From contig CALEXX010000053.1 of the NCBI GenBank assembly GCA_937925095.1, positions 1 to 27,849 on the forward strand: a stretch of 27,849 nucleotides of DNA, written 5' to 3'. The notes under the pieces were generated by a model. It was given only the letters and a program-made list of their open reading frames with translations. It did not search any database and was not told the origin of the DNA. Position 1 is the first letter of the stretch; the number at the start of each line of letters is the position of its first letter. The position numbers and the translations under genes are program-made. Positions 15,259 to 22,288 of this stretch are shown piece after piece. Origin of the DNA: an uncultured Leptotrichia sp. Lineage in GTDB: Bacteria; Fusobacteriota; Fusobacteriia; Fusobacteriales; Leptotrichiaceae.

Positions 15259-16005
15259 ATGGAAGAAAAAAATAACCAGAAAGAAGAACTGGAAAGAGAA
15301 ATAGAAAAGTTGAAGGAACAGGTTGAACTGGAAAGATTAAGAAAAGAAAGAGATGAGCTTAGGGAAAAGCTTAAGGCTGAAAATAATGGTAAATACAGTA
15401 ATCCTACTGCAAATAGTATTCAAAGTGATAACGAGGAAGATGATGATTCAGAAGAAGGCAATGGGAAAATGAAAGGAATGCTGACAGTGGTATTGTCGGC
15501 ACTGGCAGTGGTCATGATTATTATTATCGGAATTACTGTCTTTAGAATAAATAAGGAAAGCAGGAAGTTATCTGAACAAATAGAAAATGTACAGACACAG
15601 GAAGAAAAAACAGAAAAAGAGGATAATCAGAAAAGTAATATAGAGGTAGTGGTGAGTACACCTCAAACTCCAGGAACTGCTACGCAGGAAACAGGACAAA
15701 ATCCGGCGGATACTAATCTGGTAATTCCTGCAACTCCAATTTCAGATGCAACAGCACAGGGAAATCAACAGGCTAAACCGGAAGAAGAAATAAAAAAAGG
15801 AACAGAATATTATACGAAATCAACTAAAGGTCCTGTAAATATAAGAAAAACTTCTTCAATAAACAGTCCACTTCAGGATGAACTGCCTGATGGAGTAGTT
15901 CTGAAATTTATCGGAAAAGAAGGAAAATGGTATCGTGTATCTTACACAGTCAATAATCAGACAAAAGAAGGATTTGTTCATGTTTCGCAGATAAAAAAGA
16001 AATAG
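15259..16005 (+). CDS. Bitopic membrane protein with coiled coil and C-terminal SH3b domain
   Basis: 248 residues. Residues 1-42 are a charged heptad-type coiled coil (EEKNNQKEELEREIEKLKEQ), followed by an acidic patch (NEEDDDSEEG). One membrane span is at 74-96. A T/P/Q-rich linker covers about 97-180. The C-terminal 65 residues are a bacterial SH3 (SH3b) domain: GPVNIRKTSSINSPLQDELPDGVVLKFIGKEGKWYRVSY, ending GFVHVSQIKK. With no signal-peptide cut, the coiled coil should face the cytoplasm and the SH3b domain the periplasm, where such domains usually bind peptidoglycan peptides. GGAGGGAAC precedes the ATG. It may link cytoplasmic partners to the cell wall (inference). A long hairpin follows. 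Confidence 0.85.
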   Translation: MEEKNNQKEELEREIEKLKEQVELERLRKERDELREKLKAENNGKYSNPTANSIQSDNEEDDDSEEGNGKMKGMLTVVLSALAVVMIIIIGITVFRINKESRKLSEQIENVQTQEEKTEKEDNQKSNIEVVVSTPQTPGTATQETGQNPADTNLVIPATPISDATAQGNQQAKPEEEIKKGTEYYTKSTKGPVNIRKTSSINSPLQDELPDGVVLKFIGKEGKWYRVSYTVNNQTKEGFVHVSQIKKK

Positions 16006-16055
16006 AATAAAAACTAGACAGATATAATGAATATTATGTAAATTAGAAAAATAAA

Positions 16056-16137
16056 ATATTATAAAACATGTATTGAAAGCTTGATAAATTAGAAGGTTTA
16101 GAAGATACATGTTTTTATAATATGAATTTTTTTCAAA
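16056..16137 (+). terminator. Long hairpin terminator after the SH3b gene
   Basis: The arms 16056-16073 (ATATTATAAAACATGTAT) and 16105-16123 pair over 18 bp with one bulged base. They enclose a 31-base loop. A T-run (GAATTTTTTT) follows at 16124-16133. The hairpin is nearly symmetrical. It isolates the SH3b operon from glmS. Confidence 0.7.
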
Positions 16138-16153
16138 AAAACAAAAATAAAAA

Positions 16154-16182
16154 TTGAAAAATAAAAATAAATTTGGTATAAT
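16154..16182 (+). promoter_or_regulatory. Promoter of glmS
   Basis: TTGAAA (16154-16159), 17 bp, then TATAAT (16177-16182), with TGG as extended -10. The predicted transcription start is near 16189, only about 25 nt before the ribozyme cleavage site. Confidence 0.85.
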
Positions 16183-16191
16183 TCATTCAAA

Positions 16192-16405
16192 TCAGAGAAT
16201 AAAAAATTAAAAAGCGCCTGAGTCTTTAGGATTAAATATAATTTTATATTTCCCTAAACTTTCATATATATTTAAATCTTAAAGATGACGAGGAAAAAGG
16301 GTTATCGAATTTTCGGCGGATGCCCTTTAGGTGATCACAACCTGAGCAGTATACAAAATCGTAAGCAATTGCGGGAACAAAAGTACTGTAGTGATTATTC
16401 TCTGA
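16192..16405 (+). ncRNA. glmS ribozyme: glmS ribozyme (glucosamine-6-phosphate-activated self-cleaving leader)
   Basis: The sequence has the conserved core of the glmS ribozyme. AAAGCGCC gives the cleavage site between A16213 and G16214. P1 is an A/T-rich extended hairpin (about 16219-16282). GATGACGAGG and GGGTTATCGA (about 16284-16318), TTTCGGCGGATGCCC, and TCACAACCTGAG follow, matching the signature 'GACGAGG..GGGUUUAUCGA..UCGGCGGAUG..UCACAACC'. Binding of glucosamine-6-P makes the RNA cut itself, exposing the glmS message to decay, so GlmS is controlled by its product. An 11-base segment upstream of the cut (TCAGAGAATAA, 16192-16202) is exactly complementary to 16395-16405, forming a terminal helix around the ribozyme. 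SD GAGGAG (16418-16423) then precedes the ATG. Confidence 0.95.
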
Positions 16406-16430
16406 AAATAATATTACGAGGAGAATAGAT

Positions 16431-18260
16431 ATGTGCGGAATAGTAGGTTATATTGGGTCGCAAAACGCCCAAGATTTTGTATTGGATGGATTAGAAAAAC
16501 TGGAATATAGAGGTTATGACTCGGCAGGTATAGCTGTAAATACAGGTGAAGATAAGTTCCATATTGTAAAAAAAGTTGGAAGGTTGAAAAATCTTGCTGA
16601 CATACTGGAAAAGGAGCCGTTAAAAGGAACAATGGCAATAGGTCATACTAGATGGGCAACTCATGGAAAGCCTTCTGATGAAAACTCTCATCCACATTTT
16701 AATAAGGATGAAACATTGGTAGTAGTTCATAATGGAATTATTGAAAACTATCTTGAATTAAAAAAGGAACTTATTGCAAAAGGTTATAAATTCAACTCTG
16801 AAACAGATACTGAAGTTGTAACTCATTTGCTGGATGAACTTTATGAAGGTGATTTACTTGAAGCAACAAAAAAACTTATTAAAATTATAAAGGGAGCATA
16901 TGCACTTGGAATTATGGCTGTAAATGAACCTGACAGAATAATAGCTGTAAGAAAGGAAAGTCCTCTTATAATCGGGTTGGGAAAAGGAGAAAACTATATA
17001 GCTTCTGATATACCTGCAATATTGAAATATACAAGGGATGTGTATCTGATTGAAAACAACGAAATAGTTGAAGTAAAAAAAGATTCAGTTAAAGTTATGG
17101 ATACAGAAGGAAAAGAAATAAAGAGGGAAGTTACACATGTTGAGTGGGATATGGAAGCCGCTTCCAAAGGCGGATATGAGTATTTCATGGAAAAGGAAAT
17201 TCATGAACAGCCTGAAGTATTAATTGAAACATTAAATAGTAGAGTAGATGAAGATAATAATATAAATTTTGACAATGCCGGACTTACTAAGGAATATTTA
17301 GAAGGGGTAAACAGTATTTACATTGTTGCCTGTGGAACTGCATATCATGCAGGATTAGTAGGTAAATTTATTATTGAAAAGAAAACAAGAGTAAAAGTAG
17401 ATGTGGATATAGCTTCTGAATTCAGATATAGAAATCCTGTAATTGATGACAAGACACTTGTAATAGTTTTAAGTCAATCAGGAGAAACACTGGATACTCT
17501 TGAAGCAATGAAGGAAGCAAAGAGAAACGGGGCAAGAGTTGTAGCTATAACAAATGTTGTAGGTTCATCCATAGCAAGGGAAGCAGACCATGTAATTTAT
17601 ACTTGGGCAGGACCTGAAATAGCAGTTGCTTCAACAAAGGCGTATACTACACAGATGGTAATTCTTTACTTGCTTGCCACTGATATGGCTTATAAGTTTG
17701 GAAAAATTAATAGGGAAGATTATGAAAAGGATATAAAATCACTATACAGACTGAAAACAGATATAAAGAAAATGCTTGATTATTCTGACAGAATAGAAAA
17801 AGTGGCTGATAAAATTAAGGATCAGACAAGTATGTTCTATCTTGGAAGAGGACTTGATTATGTTATAGCAGTTGAAGGAGCCCTAAAATCAAAGGAAATT
17901 TCGTATATTCATTCAGAAGCCTTTGCATCCGGGGAATTAAAGCATGGAACTATTGCATTAATTGAGGAAGGTATACCTGTAGTAATCAATGTTACTCAGT
18001 CAGACCTATTTGAAAAGTCAATATCCAACATAAAGGAAGTTGCTGCAAGAGGAGCTTATGTAATTGCTATTGCTAAGGAAGGAAATACACTTGCTGAAGA
18101 AGTGGCTGATGAAGTTTTCTATATTCCAAATGTGGAAGATGACTATACAGGATTCCTTTCAATAATAATTCATCAGCTGCTGGCGTATCATTTATCAAAG
18201 CTTAAAGGAAATGATGTTGATAAACCAAGAAATCTTGCTAAGTCAGTAACAGTGGAATAA
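16431..18260 (+). CDS. glmS: Glutamine-fructose-6-phosphate aminotransferase (isomerizing)
   Basis: 609 residues, full length. Residues 1-240 are the class II glutaminase: MCGIVGYIG with Cys2 as nucleophile after Met removal, then GHTRWATHGKPSDENSHPH and NGIIENY. The C-terminal half has two SIS domains with CGTAYHAGLVGK, SQSGETLDTLEAMKEAK, STKAYTTQ and HGTIALIEEG. It ends in the canonical DKPRNLAKSVTVE tail. The enzyme makes glucosamine-6-P from fructose-6-P and glutamine, the first step to UDP-GlcNAc for peptidoglycan and lipid A. It is monocistronic, controlled by its own promoter and by the glmS ribozyme in the leader. Confidence 0.98.
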   Translation: MCGIVGYIGSQNAQDFVLDGLEKLEYRGYDSAGIAVNTGEDKFHIVKKVGRLKNLADILEKEPLKGTMAIGHTRWATHGKPSDENSHPHFNKDETLVVVHNGIIENYLELKKELIAKGYKFNSETDTEVVTHLLDELYEGDLLEATKKLIKIIKGAYALGIMAVNEPDRIIAVRKESPLIIGLGKGENYIASDIPAILKYTRDVYLIENNEIVEVKKDSVKVMDTEGKEIKREVTHVEWDMEAASKGGYEYFMEKEIHEQPEVLIETLNSRVDEDNNINFDNAGLTKEYLEGVNSIYIVACGTAYHAGLVGKFIIEKKTRVKVDVDIASEFRYRNPVIDDKTLVIVLSQSGETLDTLEAMKEAKRNGARVVAITNVVGSSIAREADHVIYTWAGPEIAVASTKAYTTQMVILYLLATDMAYKFGKINREDYEKDIKSLYRLKTDIKKMLDYSDRIEKVADKIKDQTSMFYLGRGLDYVIAVEGALKSKEISYIHSEAFASGELKHGTIALIEEGIPVVINVTQSDLFEKSISNIKEVAARGAYVIAIAKEGNTLAEEVADEVFYIPNVEDDYTGFLSIIIHQLLAYHLSKLKGNDVDKPRNLAKSVTVE

Positions 18261-18323
18261 TTAGAAAAAGAGTATGTCTAATTTTAAAAATAACGAATTT
18301 ATAGCATTTTTTTAAAAAATATG

Positions 18324-18352
18324 TTTAAAAAAATAGAAAAATGAGGTATAAT
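18324..18352 (+). promoter_or_regulatory. Predicted promoter of the repeat-protein gene
   Basis: TTTAAA (18324-18329), 17 bp, then TATAAT (18347-18352). The start would be near 18359, giving a leader of about 34 nt that carries GGGAGGAATG. Confidence 0.6.
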
Positions 18353-18392
18353 ATTAGTACGTGAAAATAAAATAAAAAATGGGAGGAATGCT

Positions 18393-18725
18393 ATGAACTT
18401 TAATGATTTAAAAAAAGGAGCAGAAGAAGCTCTAAACAAGACTGTAGAAGGTGCAAAAGATTTAGCGGATAAAGCTGTTGATGAAGCAAAAAAATTAGGA
18501 GACAGTAAAGTAGCTCAGGACATAAAAAAAGGAGCAGAGGATGCCCTTAATAAAACAGTAGATGGAGCAAAAGATTTAGCTGGTAAAGCTGTTGACGAAG
18601 CAAAAAAATTAGGAGACAGTAAAGTAGCTCAGGATATAAAAAAAGGAGCAGAAGATGCCCTTAATAAAACAGTAGACGGAGCAAAAGATTTAGCAGAGAA
18701 AGTAACAGATAAATTTAAAAAATAA
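18393..18725 (+). CDS. LEA-like repeat protein, 38-residue tandem repeats
   Basis: A 110-residue, very hydrophilic Lys/Ala/Asp-rich protein made of two full and one partial copy of a 38-residue unit (residues 7-44, 45-82, 83-110). Each unit divides into three 11-residue blocks plus five residues: GAEDALNKTVD, GAKDLAGKAVD, EAKKLGDSKVA, QDIKK. The 11-residue periodicity, with small hydrophobic residues on one face and K/D/E elsewhere, is that of group-3 LEA proteins and some lipid-surface-binding amphipathic helices. It has no Cys, Trp, signal peptide or membrane span, so it is predicted cytoplasmic and helical or disordered. It has its own promoter, a strong SD (GGGAGGAATG) and terminator, hence likely well expressed. 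A role in desiccation, osmotic or membrane stress is suggested by resemblance only. Confidence 0.85.
   Translation: MNFNDLKKGAEEALNKTVEGAKDLADKAVDEAKKLGDSKVAQDIKKGAEDALNKTVDGAKDLAGKAVDEAKKLGDSKVAQDIKKGAEDALNKTVDGAKDLAEKVTDKFKK
18411..18725 (+). repeat. 114-bp in-frame tandem repeat (2.7 copies)
   Basis: Copies run 18411-18524, 18525-18638 and 18639-18725 (partial). The last 54 bases of copies 1 and 2 differ at only two positions, while the first 60 bases of copies 2 and 3 are also nearly identical. This pattern points to recent unequal crossover or gene conversion. Copy number may vary between strains. Confidence 0.9.
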
Positions 18726-18736
18726 TAGGATAATAG

Positions 18737-18759
18737 AAAGCCCTGAAAACGGGCTTTTT
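18737..18759 (+). terminator. Rho-independent terminator after the repeat-protein gene
   Basis: AAAGCCC (18737-18743) and GGGCTTT (18751-18757) form a G/C-rich 7-bp stem with loop TGAAAAC, followed by TT. It is 11 bp after the stop codon. Confidence 0.9.
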
Positions 18760-18798
18760 ATTTCGTTATATAAAAAACAGGGACAAAGAAAAAAGTTA

Positions 18799-18827
18799 TT
18801 GAAAATTAAAAGATAATATAATATAAT
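18799..18827 (+). promoter_or_regulatory. Predicted promoter of the lipoprotein/mtnN operon
   Basis: TTGAAA (18799-18804), 17 bp, then TATAAT (18822-18827); an overlapping TATAAT begins five bases earlier. The leader would be about 57 nt. Confidence 0.65.
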
Positions 18828-18890
18828 TTATTATATAACTTTAGAAAAAAAGTGTTATAAATAATTTATGTCGAAAAGGACTAATTAGAT

Positions 18891-19346
18891 ATGAAAAGAA
18901 AAATTCTTATTGCAGGAATACTGGCACTGTTTTCTTCGTGTTCAATAATAAGTGGAATTGCCGGTGTTGCCGGAAGTGTTGAGCCAATAATAGGGGCTAC
19001 AAATATAATTACAAGAATTATAGGAAGTAAAAATGGTGAAATAAAAGCCAAAGATGTAAAATACCGATTCTCTGATGCAGAACTTGTAATGGATAATGGG
19101 GTTGCAGTAATAAGTGGAAAACTTTCCCATAATGGACCTACAAAGAAGAATCTTGTACTGAAAGTTCCATGTCAGGATAAAGATGGTCATGAAATTGGAA
19201 TGGCAACTGACAGGATTGAACAGATGGAAAAATACCAGAAATGGGAGTTTAAAGCGAAACTGTATAATCCGGATGTGAGAACATGCAAAATGACAGAAGC
19301 TAAGGTTACAGAAGAAAATGTAGATGAAATTTCATTAGGATTGTAA
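18891..19346 (+). CDS. Lipoprotein with FxLYD-like domain
   Basis: 151 residues. A lipoprotein-type signal MKRKILIAGILALFSSC places the lipidated Cys at 17; Phe at -3 is less usual than Leu. A hydrophobic GIAGVAGSVEPIIGATNIITRIIG stretch follows. The C-terminal 90 residues form a beta-sandwich resembling the FxLYD domain: VAVISGKLSHNGPTKKNLVLKVPCQDKDGHEIGMAT, then KWEFKAKLYNPDVRTCKMTEAKV. Two Cys in that domain could form a disulfide in the periplasm. The family is often found in envelope lipoproteins; its role is unknown. The upstream SD is weak (AAAAGGAC, 15 bases away). It is probably co-transcribed with mtnN, 27 bp downstream, without obvious functional connection. Confidence 0.75.
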   Translation: MKRKILIAGILALFSSCSIISGIAGVAGSVEPIIGATNIITRIIGSKNGEIKAKDVKYRFSDAELVMDNGVAVISGKLSHNGPTKKNLVLKVPCQDKDGHEIGMATDRIEQMEKYQKWEFKAKLYNPDVRTCKMTEAKVTEENVDEISLGL

Positions 19347-19373
19347 AAATAAAATAAAATATTAGGAGAAAAA

Positions 19374-20051
19374 ATGATTGGGATAATATGTGCCACAGAA
19401 ACAGAAATGAAAGCAATAATCAATGAAATAGAAGATATCAAGGAAAAAAAAATAGGAAGAATCACATTTTTTGAAGGAAAATTTAATAATAAGAATATTG
19501 TTTTTGTCCAATCAGGTATAGGAAAAGTAAATGCGGCAGTTACTGCTACACTTCTGATAGAAAAATATGATATTGATGAAGTAATATTTTCCGGAGTTGC
19601 TGGTGCACTTGCTAAAGCAGTAGGAATAGGAGACATCGTAATAGCTGATGATGTAGTTCAGCATGATTTTGAAGTAGAAGCCTTTGGATATAAAAAAGGA
19701 CAGATTCCTCAAATGGAAGTATGGTCATTTAAAGGTGATGAGGATTTAATAAAAAAAGTTAAGGAAACATCATATGATGAAATAAAACTGCATTATGGAA
19801 GAATTCTTACTGGAGATCAGTTTATATATAAAAGAGAAGAAAAGCTGGATTTAGGTAAGGAATTTGAAGCATTATGTGTAGATATGGAAAGTGGGGCAGT
19901 TGCTCAGGTATGCTACTTAATGAATGTAAAGTTTCTTATTATAAGATCTATTTCTGATTCTGTTACAGATGAATCTTCAATGGAATATGACAAGTTTGCA
20001 GAACTGGCAGCAGAAAATTCAAAAAAAATATTGAAAAAAATAATAAATTAA
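19374..20051 (+). CDS. mtnN: 5'-methylthioadenosine/S-adenosylhomocysteine nucleosidase
   Basis: 225 residues, usual length for MTA/SAH nucleosidase (Pfs). MIGIICATETEMKAI carries the nucleophile-activating Glu11. SGIGKVNAAVTATLLI is the phosphorylase-type phosphate loop region, and FSGVAGALAKAVGIGDIVIADDVVQHDFE is the family hallmark. VDMESGAVAQVCY has the ribose-binding Glu172. RSISDSVTDE has general-acid Asp195. The enzyme cleaves MTA, SAH and 5'-deoxyadenosine to adenine plus the ribose derivative, clearing inhibitors made by SAM-dependent enzymes and feeding AI-2 synthesis if LuxS is present. AGGAGAAAA precedes the ATG. It is second in a two-gene operon with a lipoprotein. Confidence 0.97.
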   Translation: MIGIICATETEMKAIINEIEDIKEKKIGRITFFEGKFNNKNIVFVQSGIGKVNAAVTATLLIEKYDIDEVIFSGVAGALAKAVGIGDIVIADDVVQHDFEVEAFGYKKGQIPQMEVWSFKGDEDLIKKVKETSYDEIKLHYGRILTGDQFIYKREEKLDLGKEFEALCVDMESGAVAQVCYLMNVKFLIIRSISDSVTDESSMEYDKFAELAAENSKKILKKIIN

Positions 20052-20094
20052 AAATATATAGTTTATCAGAGAGAAAAATTGTAGAAAGGAGAGA

Positions 20095-20150
20095 GAGGCT
20101 GTCTCAAAATAGTAAAAATATAAATATAAAAACCATATTGTTTTTATTTG
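20095..20150 (+). mobile_element. Insertion-sequence end remnant (GGCTGTCTCAAAA type)
   Basis: GAGGCTGTCTCAAAA (20095-20109) has the form of terminal inverted repeats seen on IS1182/IS5-like elements in low-GC bacteria (recalled, not searched). It is followed by A/T-rich sequence and the hairpin ATAAAAAC-CATATT-GTTTTTAT (20126-20147), which could be the terminator that normally follows a transposase gene. No transposase frame or convincing matching right end is present. GAGAGACT, read leftward from 20226, shows only weak similarity. It is best read as a decayed end left by deletion. Confidence 0.4.
20126..20147 (+). terminator. Hairpin, probable terminator of the mtnN operon
   Basis: A perfect 8-bp stem, ATAAAAAC (20126-20133) and GTTTTTAT (20140-20147), with a 6-base loop; the T-run lies within the 3' arm. 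It is 75 bp after the mtnN stop and within the suspected IS remnant. Confidence 0.45.
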
Positions 20151-20233
20151 CTGTTTTACATTGTAAAATTATAAATAATTCAAAAGTATAGTTTTCATAT
20201 TATTTTTTAAATTATAGTCTCTCAAGATTAAGT

Positions 20234-21046
20234 ATGAGTTTTCGTATAAATCCTTATAAAATTATAAGATTAGTGGGGCTAATAGCTGTACTTTCTTATG
20301 GTCTTGTTGAAATTTCTGAATTCAGAAAAAAGAAAATGCAGGAAACAGGAAAAGTTGAGAAAAAGTTAAATATACGTAAGAAAGATTTTTATAATTCACC
20401 GGAAGAAAAGGAAAAAATATTAAATTCAGGAAGTGATATAACGGTTTTAACTAGTAGTAATAGGCAAACAGAAACTGAACAGACTGATGCAACTGTACAA
20501 AATTCAGAAGAAAATAAAGAAACTAAGAAAATAAATGAAGCACAGCAGAACGTAGATAAGAAAAAGGCAGAAACACTAAAAAAAGCGAAGGAAGAGAAAA
20601 AAGCTGAGGAAGAAGCTCAAAGAAAAATAGTTGATCAGATAGCCCAGCAGAAAAAAGCATTGGCAGAAAAGAAAGCGAAGGAAGCTGAAGCAATAGCTGC
20701 TGCAAAAAAAGCAAAGGAACAGAAGGAAGCGGCTGCAAGGGAAGCTGAGAAAAAAGCAAAAGAAAAAGCTTTGGCTCAGCAGGCACAGAAAAAGAATAAT
20801 GAAGTGAAGAAAATTCCAAGAAAATATATTCAGGTTGCAACCCTCAGTTCAGAAGCGGCTGCAAAAAGTGCAGTAAGTAAATTGGGAGGAAGTTTCAGTT
20901 ATCATAAAATTTCAGGAAAAGGAAAAACATTATATGTAATAGTTTCAGCAAGTACCGATAACCAGGCAACGTTAAGTTCTTTAGAAAATCAGGTAAAAAG
21001 CAAATTACCTTCATCGAAATATATAATTAGATCGGCAGGAAAATAA
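20234..21046 (+). CDS. SPOR-domain protein with TolA-like helical region
   Basis: 270 residues. A short cytoplasmic N-terminus is followed by a membrane span at about 10-27 (IIRLVGLIAVLSYGLVEI). A linker comes next, then a long Ala/Lys/Glu-rich helix at about 95-195 (e.g. KKAEEEAQRKIVDQIAQQKK) of TolA type. The C-terminal SPOR domain spans about 196-268: RKYIQVATLSSEAAAKSAVSKL, then YVIVSASTDNQATLSSLENQ. SPOR domains bind denuded glycan strands at division sites, so an FtsN-like or septal role is plausible. The start at 20234 lacks any clear ribosome-binding site (CAAGATTAAGT precedes it), which is unusual in this window. The next gene, nrnA, starts one base after its stop. Confidence 0.88.
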   Translation: MSFRINPYKIIRLVGLIAVLSYGLVEISEFRKKKMQETGKVEKKLNIRKKDFYNSPEEKEKILNSGSDITVLTSSNRQTETEQTDATVQNSEENKETKKINEAQQNVDKKKAETLKKAKEEKKAEEEAQRKIVDQIAQQKKALAEKKAKEAEAIAAAKKAKEQKEAAAREAEKKAKEKALAQQAQKKNNEVKKIPRKYIQVATLSSEAAAKSAVSKLGGSFSYHKISGKGKTLYVIVSASTDNQATLSSLENQVKSKLPSSKYIIRSAGK

Positions 21047-21047
21047 T

Positions 21048-22052
21048 ATGACTGAAAGAGTAGAGAAGTATAGAGGAAATATAACTCCTGAAGAAATAGT
21101 AGAAAAAATTGTAAATTCAAAAAGCATAGTATTAACAGTGCATACTTCTCCTGATGGAGATGCACTTGGTTCAGTTTTAGCTTTTTTTCTGATGATTGAT
21201 GAGTACAACAAAAAATATATAAAAAATGTCTCAGACTTTATTAAAGTTAAAATTGTAATAGATGACAAGCTTCCTAAATATATTGGGAAATTTCAGGAAA
21301 ATATTTTTCTTGAAACATATGAAAGTTTTTCTTCTGATTCAGAGTATGACCTTTTCATAAGTCTGGATTGTGCAAATGAAGAAAGATATGGAAGAACAGT
21401 TGAACTTAAAAAAATATCTAAAACTTCAATAAATATAGATCATCATGTAAGCAATACAGAACATGCTGATTATAATTATGTGGAAGATGTGTGTTCAACA
21501 GCTGAGCTAATATATAAATTTTTAGAAATATTTAAAATAGAACTTAATAAGAAAATAGCTGAGTACATTTATTTGGGAATAATAAATGATACAGGAAATT
21601 TTAGACATGATAATGTAACTGAAAAAACATTTGAAATCTGCAGCAAATTAATAAAAGCAGGAGTAAATAACCATAAAATTGCAAATATTCTCTTTTCAAT
21701 GAGTAAAGAGAAATCGGACTTATTTGGAGATGTGTATGAAAATAAAGTCATAGATGATAAATATGGATTTATTTATTATTACTTATCAGAAGAAAAAATA
21801 AAAAAATTGAATGTAACAAAAGATGATACAGATGGAATAGCGGAATTTCTATTAAAAATAGAAGGTATGGAGTTATCACTATTTTTAAGGGAAGAGGAAG
21901 GTAAAAGAAAAGGTAGCCTAAGATGTAATGATAAATACAATGTAAATGAAATAGCTTCTATTTTTAACGGTGGAGGACATATTAAGGCTGCAGGATTTAA
22001 AACAGATCTGACTGTTGAGGAAATAATCAGCAAAATATATAAAAAACTTTAA
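21048..22052 (+). CDS. nrnA: DHH-family bifunctional oligoribonuclease/pAp phosphatase (NrnA type)
   Basis: 334 residues, full length. The DHH domain has VHTSPDGDALGS (motif I, His32/Asp36/Asp38), SLDCAN (Asp107), IDHHVSN (Asp131-His132-His133) and LGIINDTGNFRHDN. The DHHA1 domain at the end has SLRCNDKYNVNEIASIFNGGGHIKAAGF with the GGGH substrate-binding loop. The enzyme uses Mn2+ to degrade short RNAs from the end and to remove the 3'-phosphate of pAp; some relatives also degrade pGpG or c-di-AMP products. It starts one base after the SPOR gene stop, with GGCAGGAAAATA overlapping as SD, so translation is coupled. NrnA versus GdpP-like specificity: GdpP's membrane, PAS and GGDEF parts are absent, favouring NrnA. 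Confidence 0.92.
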   Translation: MTERVEKYRGNITPEEIVEKIVNSKSIVLTVHTSPDGDALGSVLAFFLMIDEYNKKYIKNVSDFIKVKIVIDDKLPKYIGKFQENIFLETYESFSSDSEYDLFISLDCANEERYGRTVELKKISKTSINIDHHVSNTEHADYNYVEDVCSTAELIYKFLEIFKIELNKKIAEYIYLGIINDTGNFRHDNVTEKTFEICSKLIKAGVNNHKIANILFSMSKEKSDLFGDVYENKVIDDKYGFIYYYLSEEKIKKLNVTKDDTDGIAEFLLKIEGMELSLFLREEEGKRKGSLRCNDKYNVNEIASIFNGGGHIKAAGFKTDLTVEEIISKIYKKL

Positions 22053-22072
22053 ATTAACATACGGGAGGGAAA

Positions 22073-22288
22073 ATGGAATTTAATATGTTTAATTATCTAA
22101 AATTAAAAGGACTTGATAATTCTGAACTGGCAAAGCATTTTGAAAAAATAGATGAAACAAATGAAAATATAAATTCTATACTTGAAAAAAATCCAGGAGC
22201 TATTTTAAAGGAAATTAAAGTCACTTATTTAGATAAAGAGAAAAAGAATATACAGTTTGATATTAATATAGAGGTTGTGAATAGCTAA
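22073..22288 (+). CDS. Small conserved-looking protein, unknown function
   Basis: 71 residues, MEFNMFNYLKLKGLDNSELAKHFEK and onward, with a helical first half and an alternating strand-like second half (KEIKVTYLDKEKKNIQFDINIEVVN). No family is recognised. ATG 22073 is supported by GGGAGG (22063-22068). Its TAA overlaps the ATG of the next gene by one base (TAATG), and it begins 20 bp after nrnA, so it is part of the SPOR-nrnA operon. The length and ribosome sites argue for a real gene. It has no signal or membrane span. Confidence 0.7.
   Translation: MEFNMFNYLKLKGLDNSELAKHFEKIDETNENINSILEKNPGAILKEIKVTYLDKEKKNIQFDINIEVVNS

Noticed and set aside
18261..18290. TTAGA...TCTAATTTT hairpin after glmS as a terminator.
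   Set aside because: Only five A/T-rich pairs with an 11-base loop; too weak to list as a feature.
20154..20168. TTTTACATTGTAAAA palindrome upstream of the SPOR gene as a CopY/BlaI-type operator.
   Set aside because: The TACA and TGTA halves are separated by one base, not two as in cop/bla boxes, and the surrounding sequence appears to be an IS remnant.
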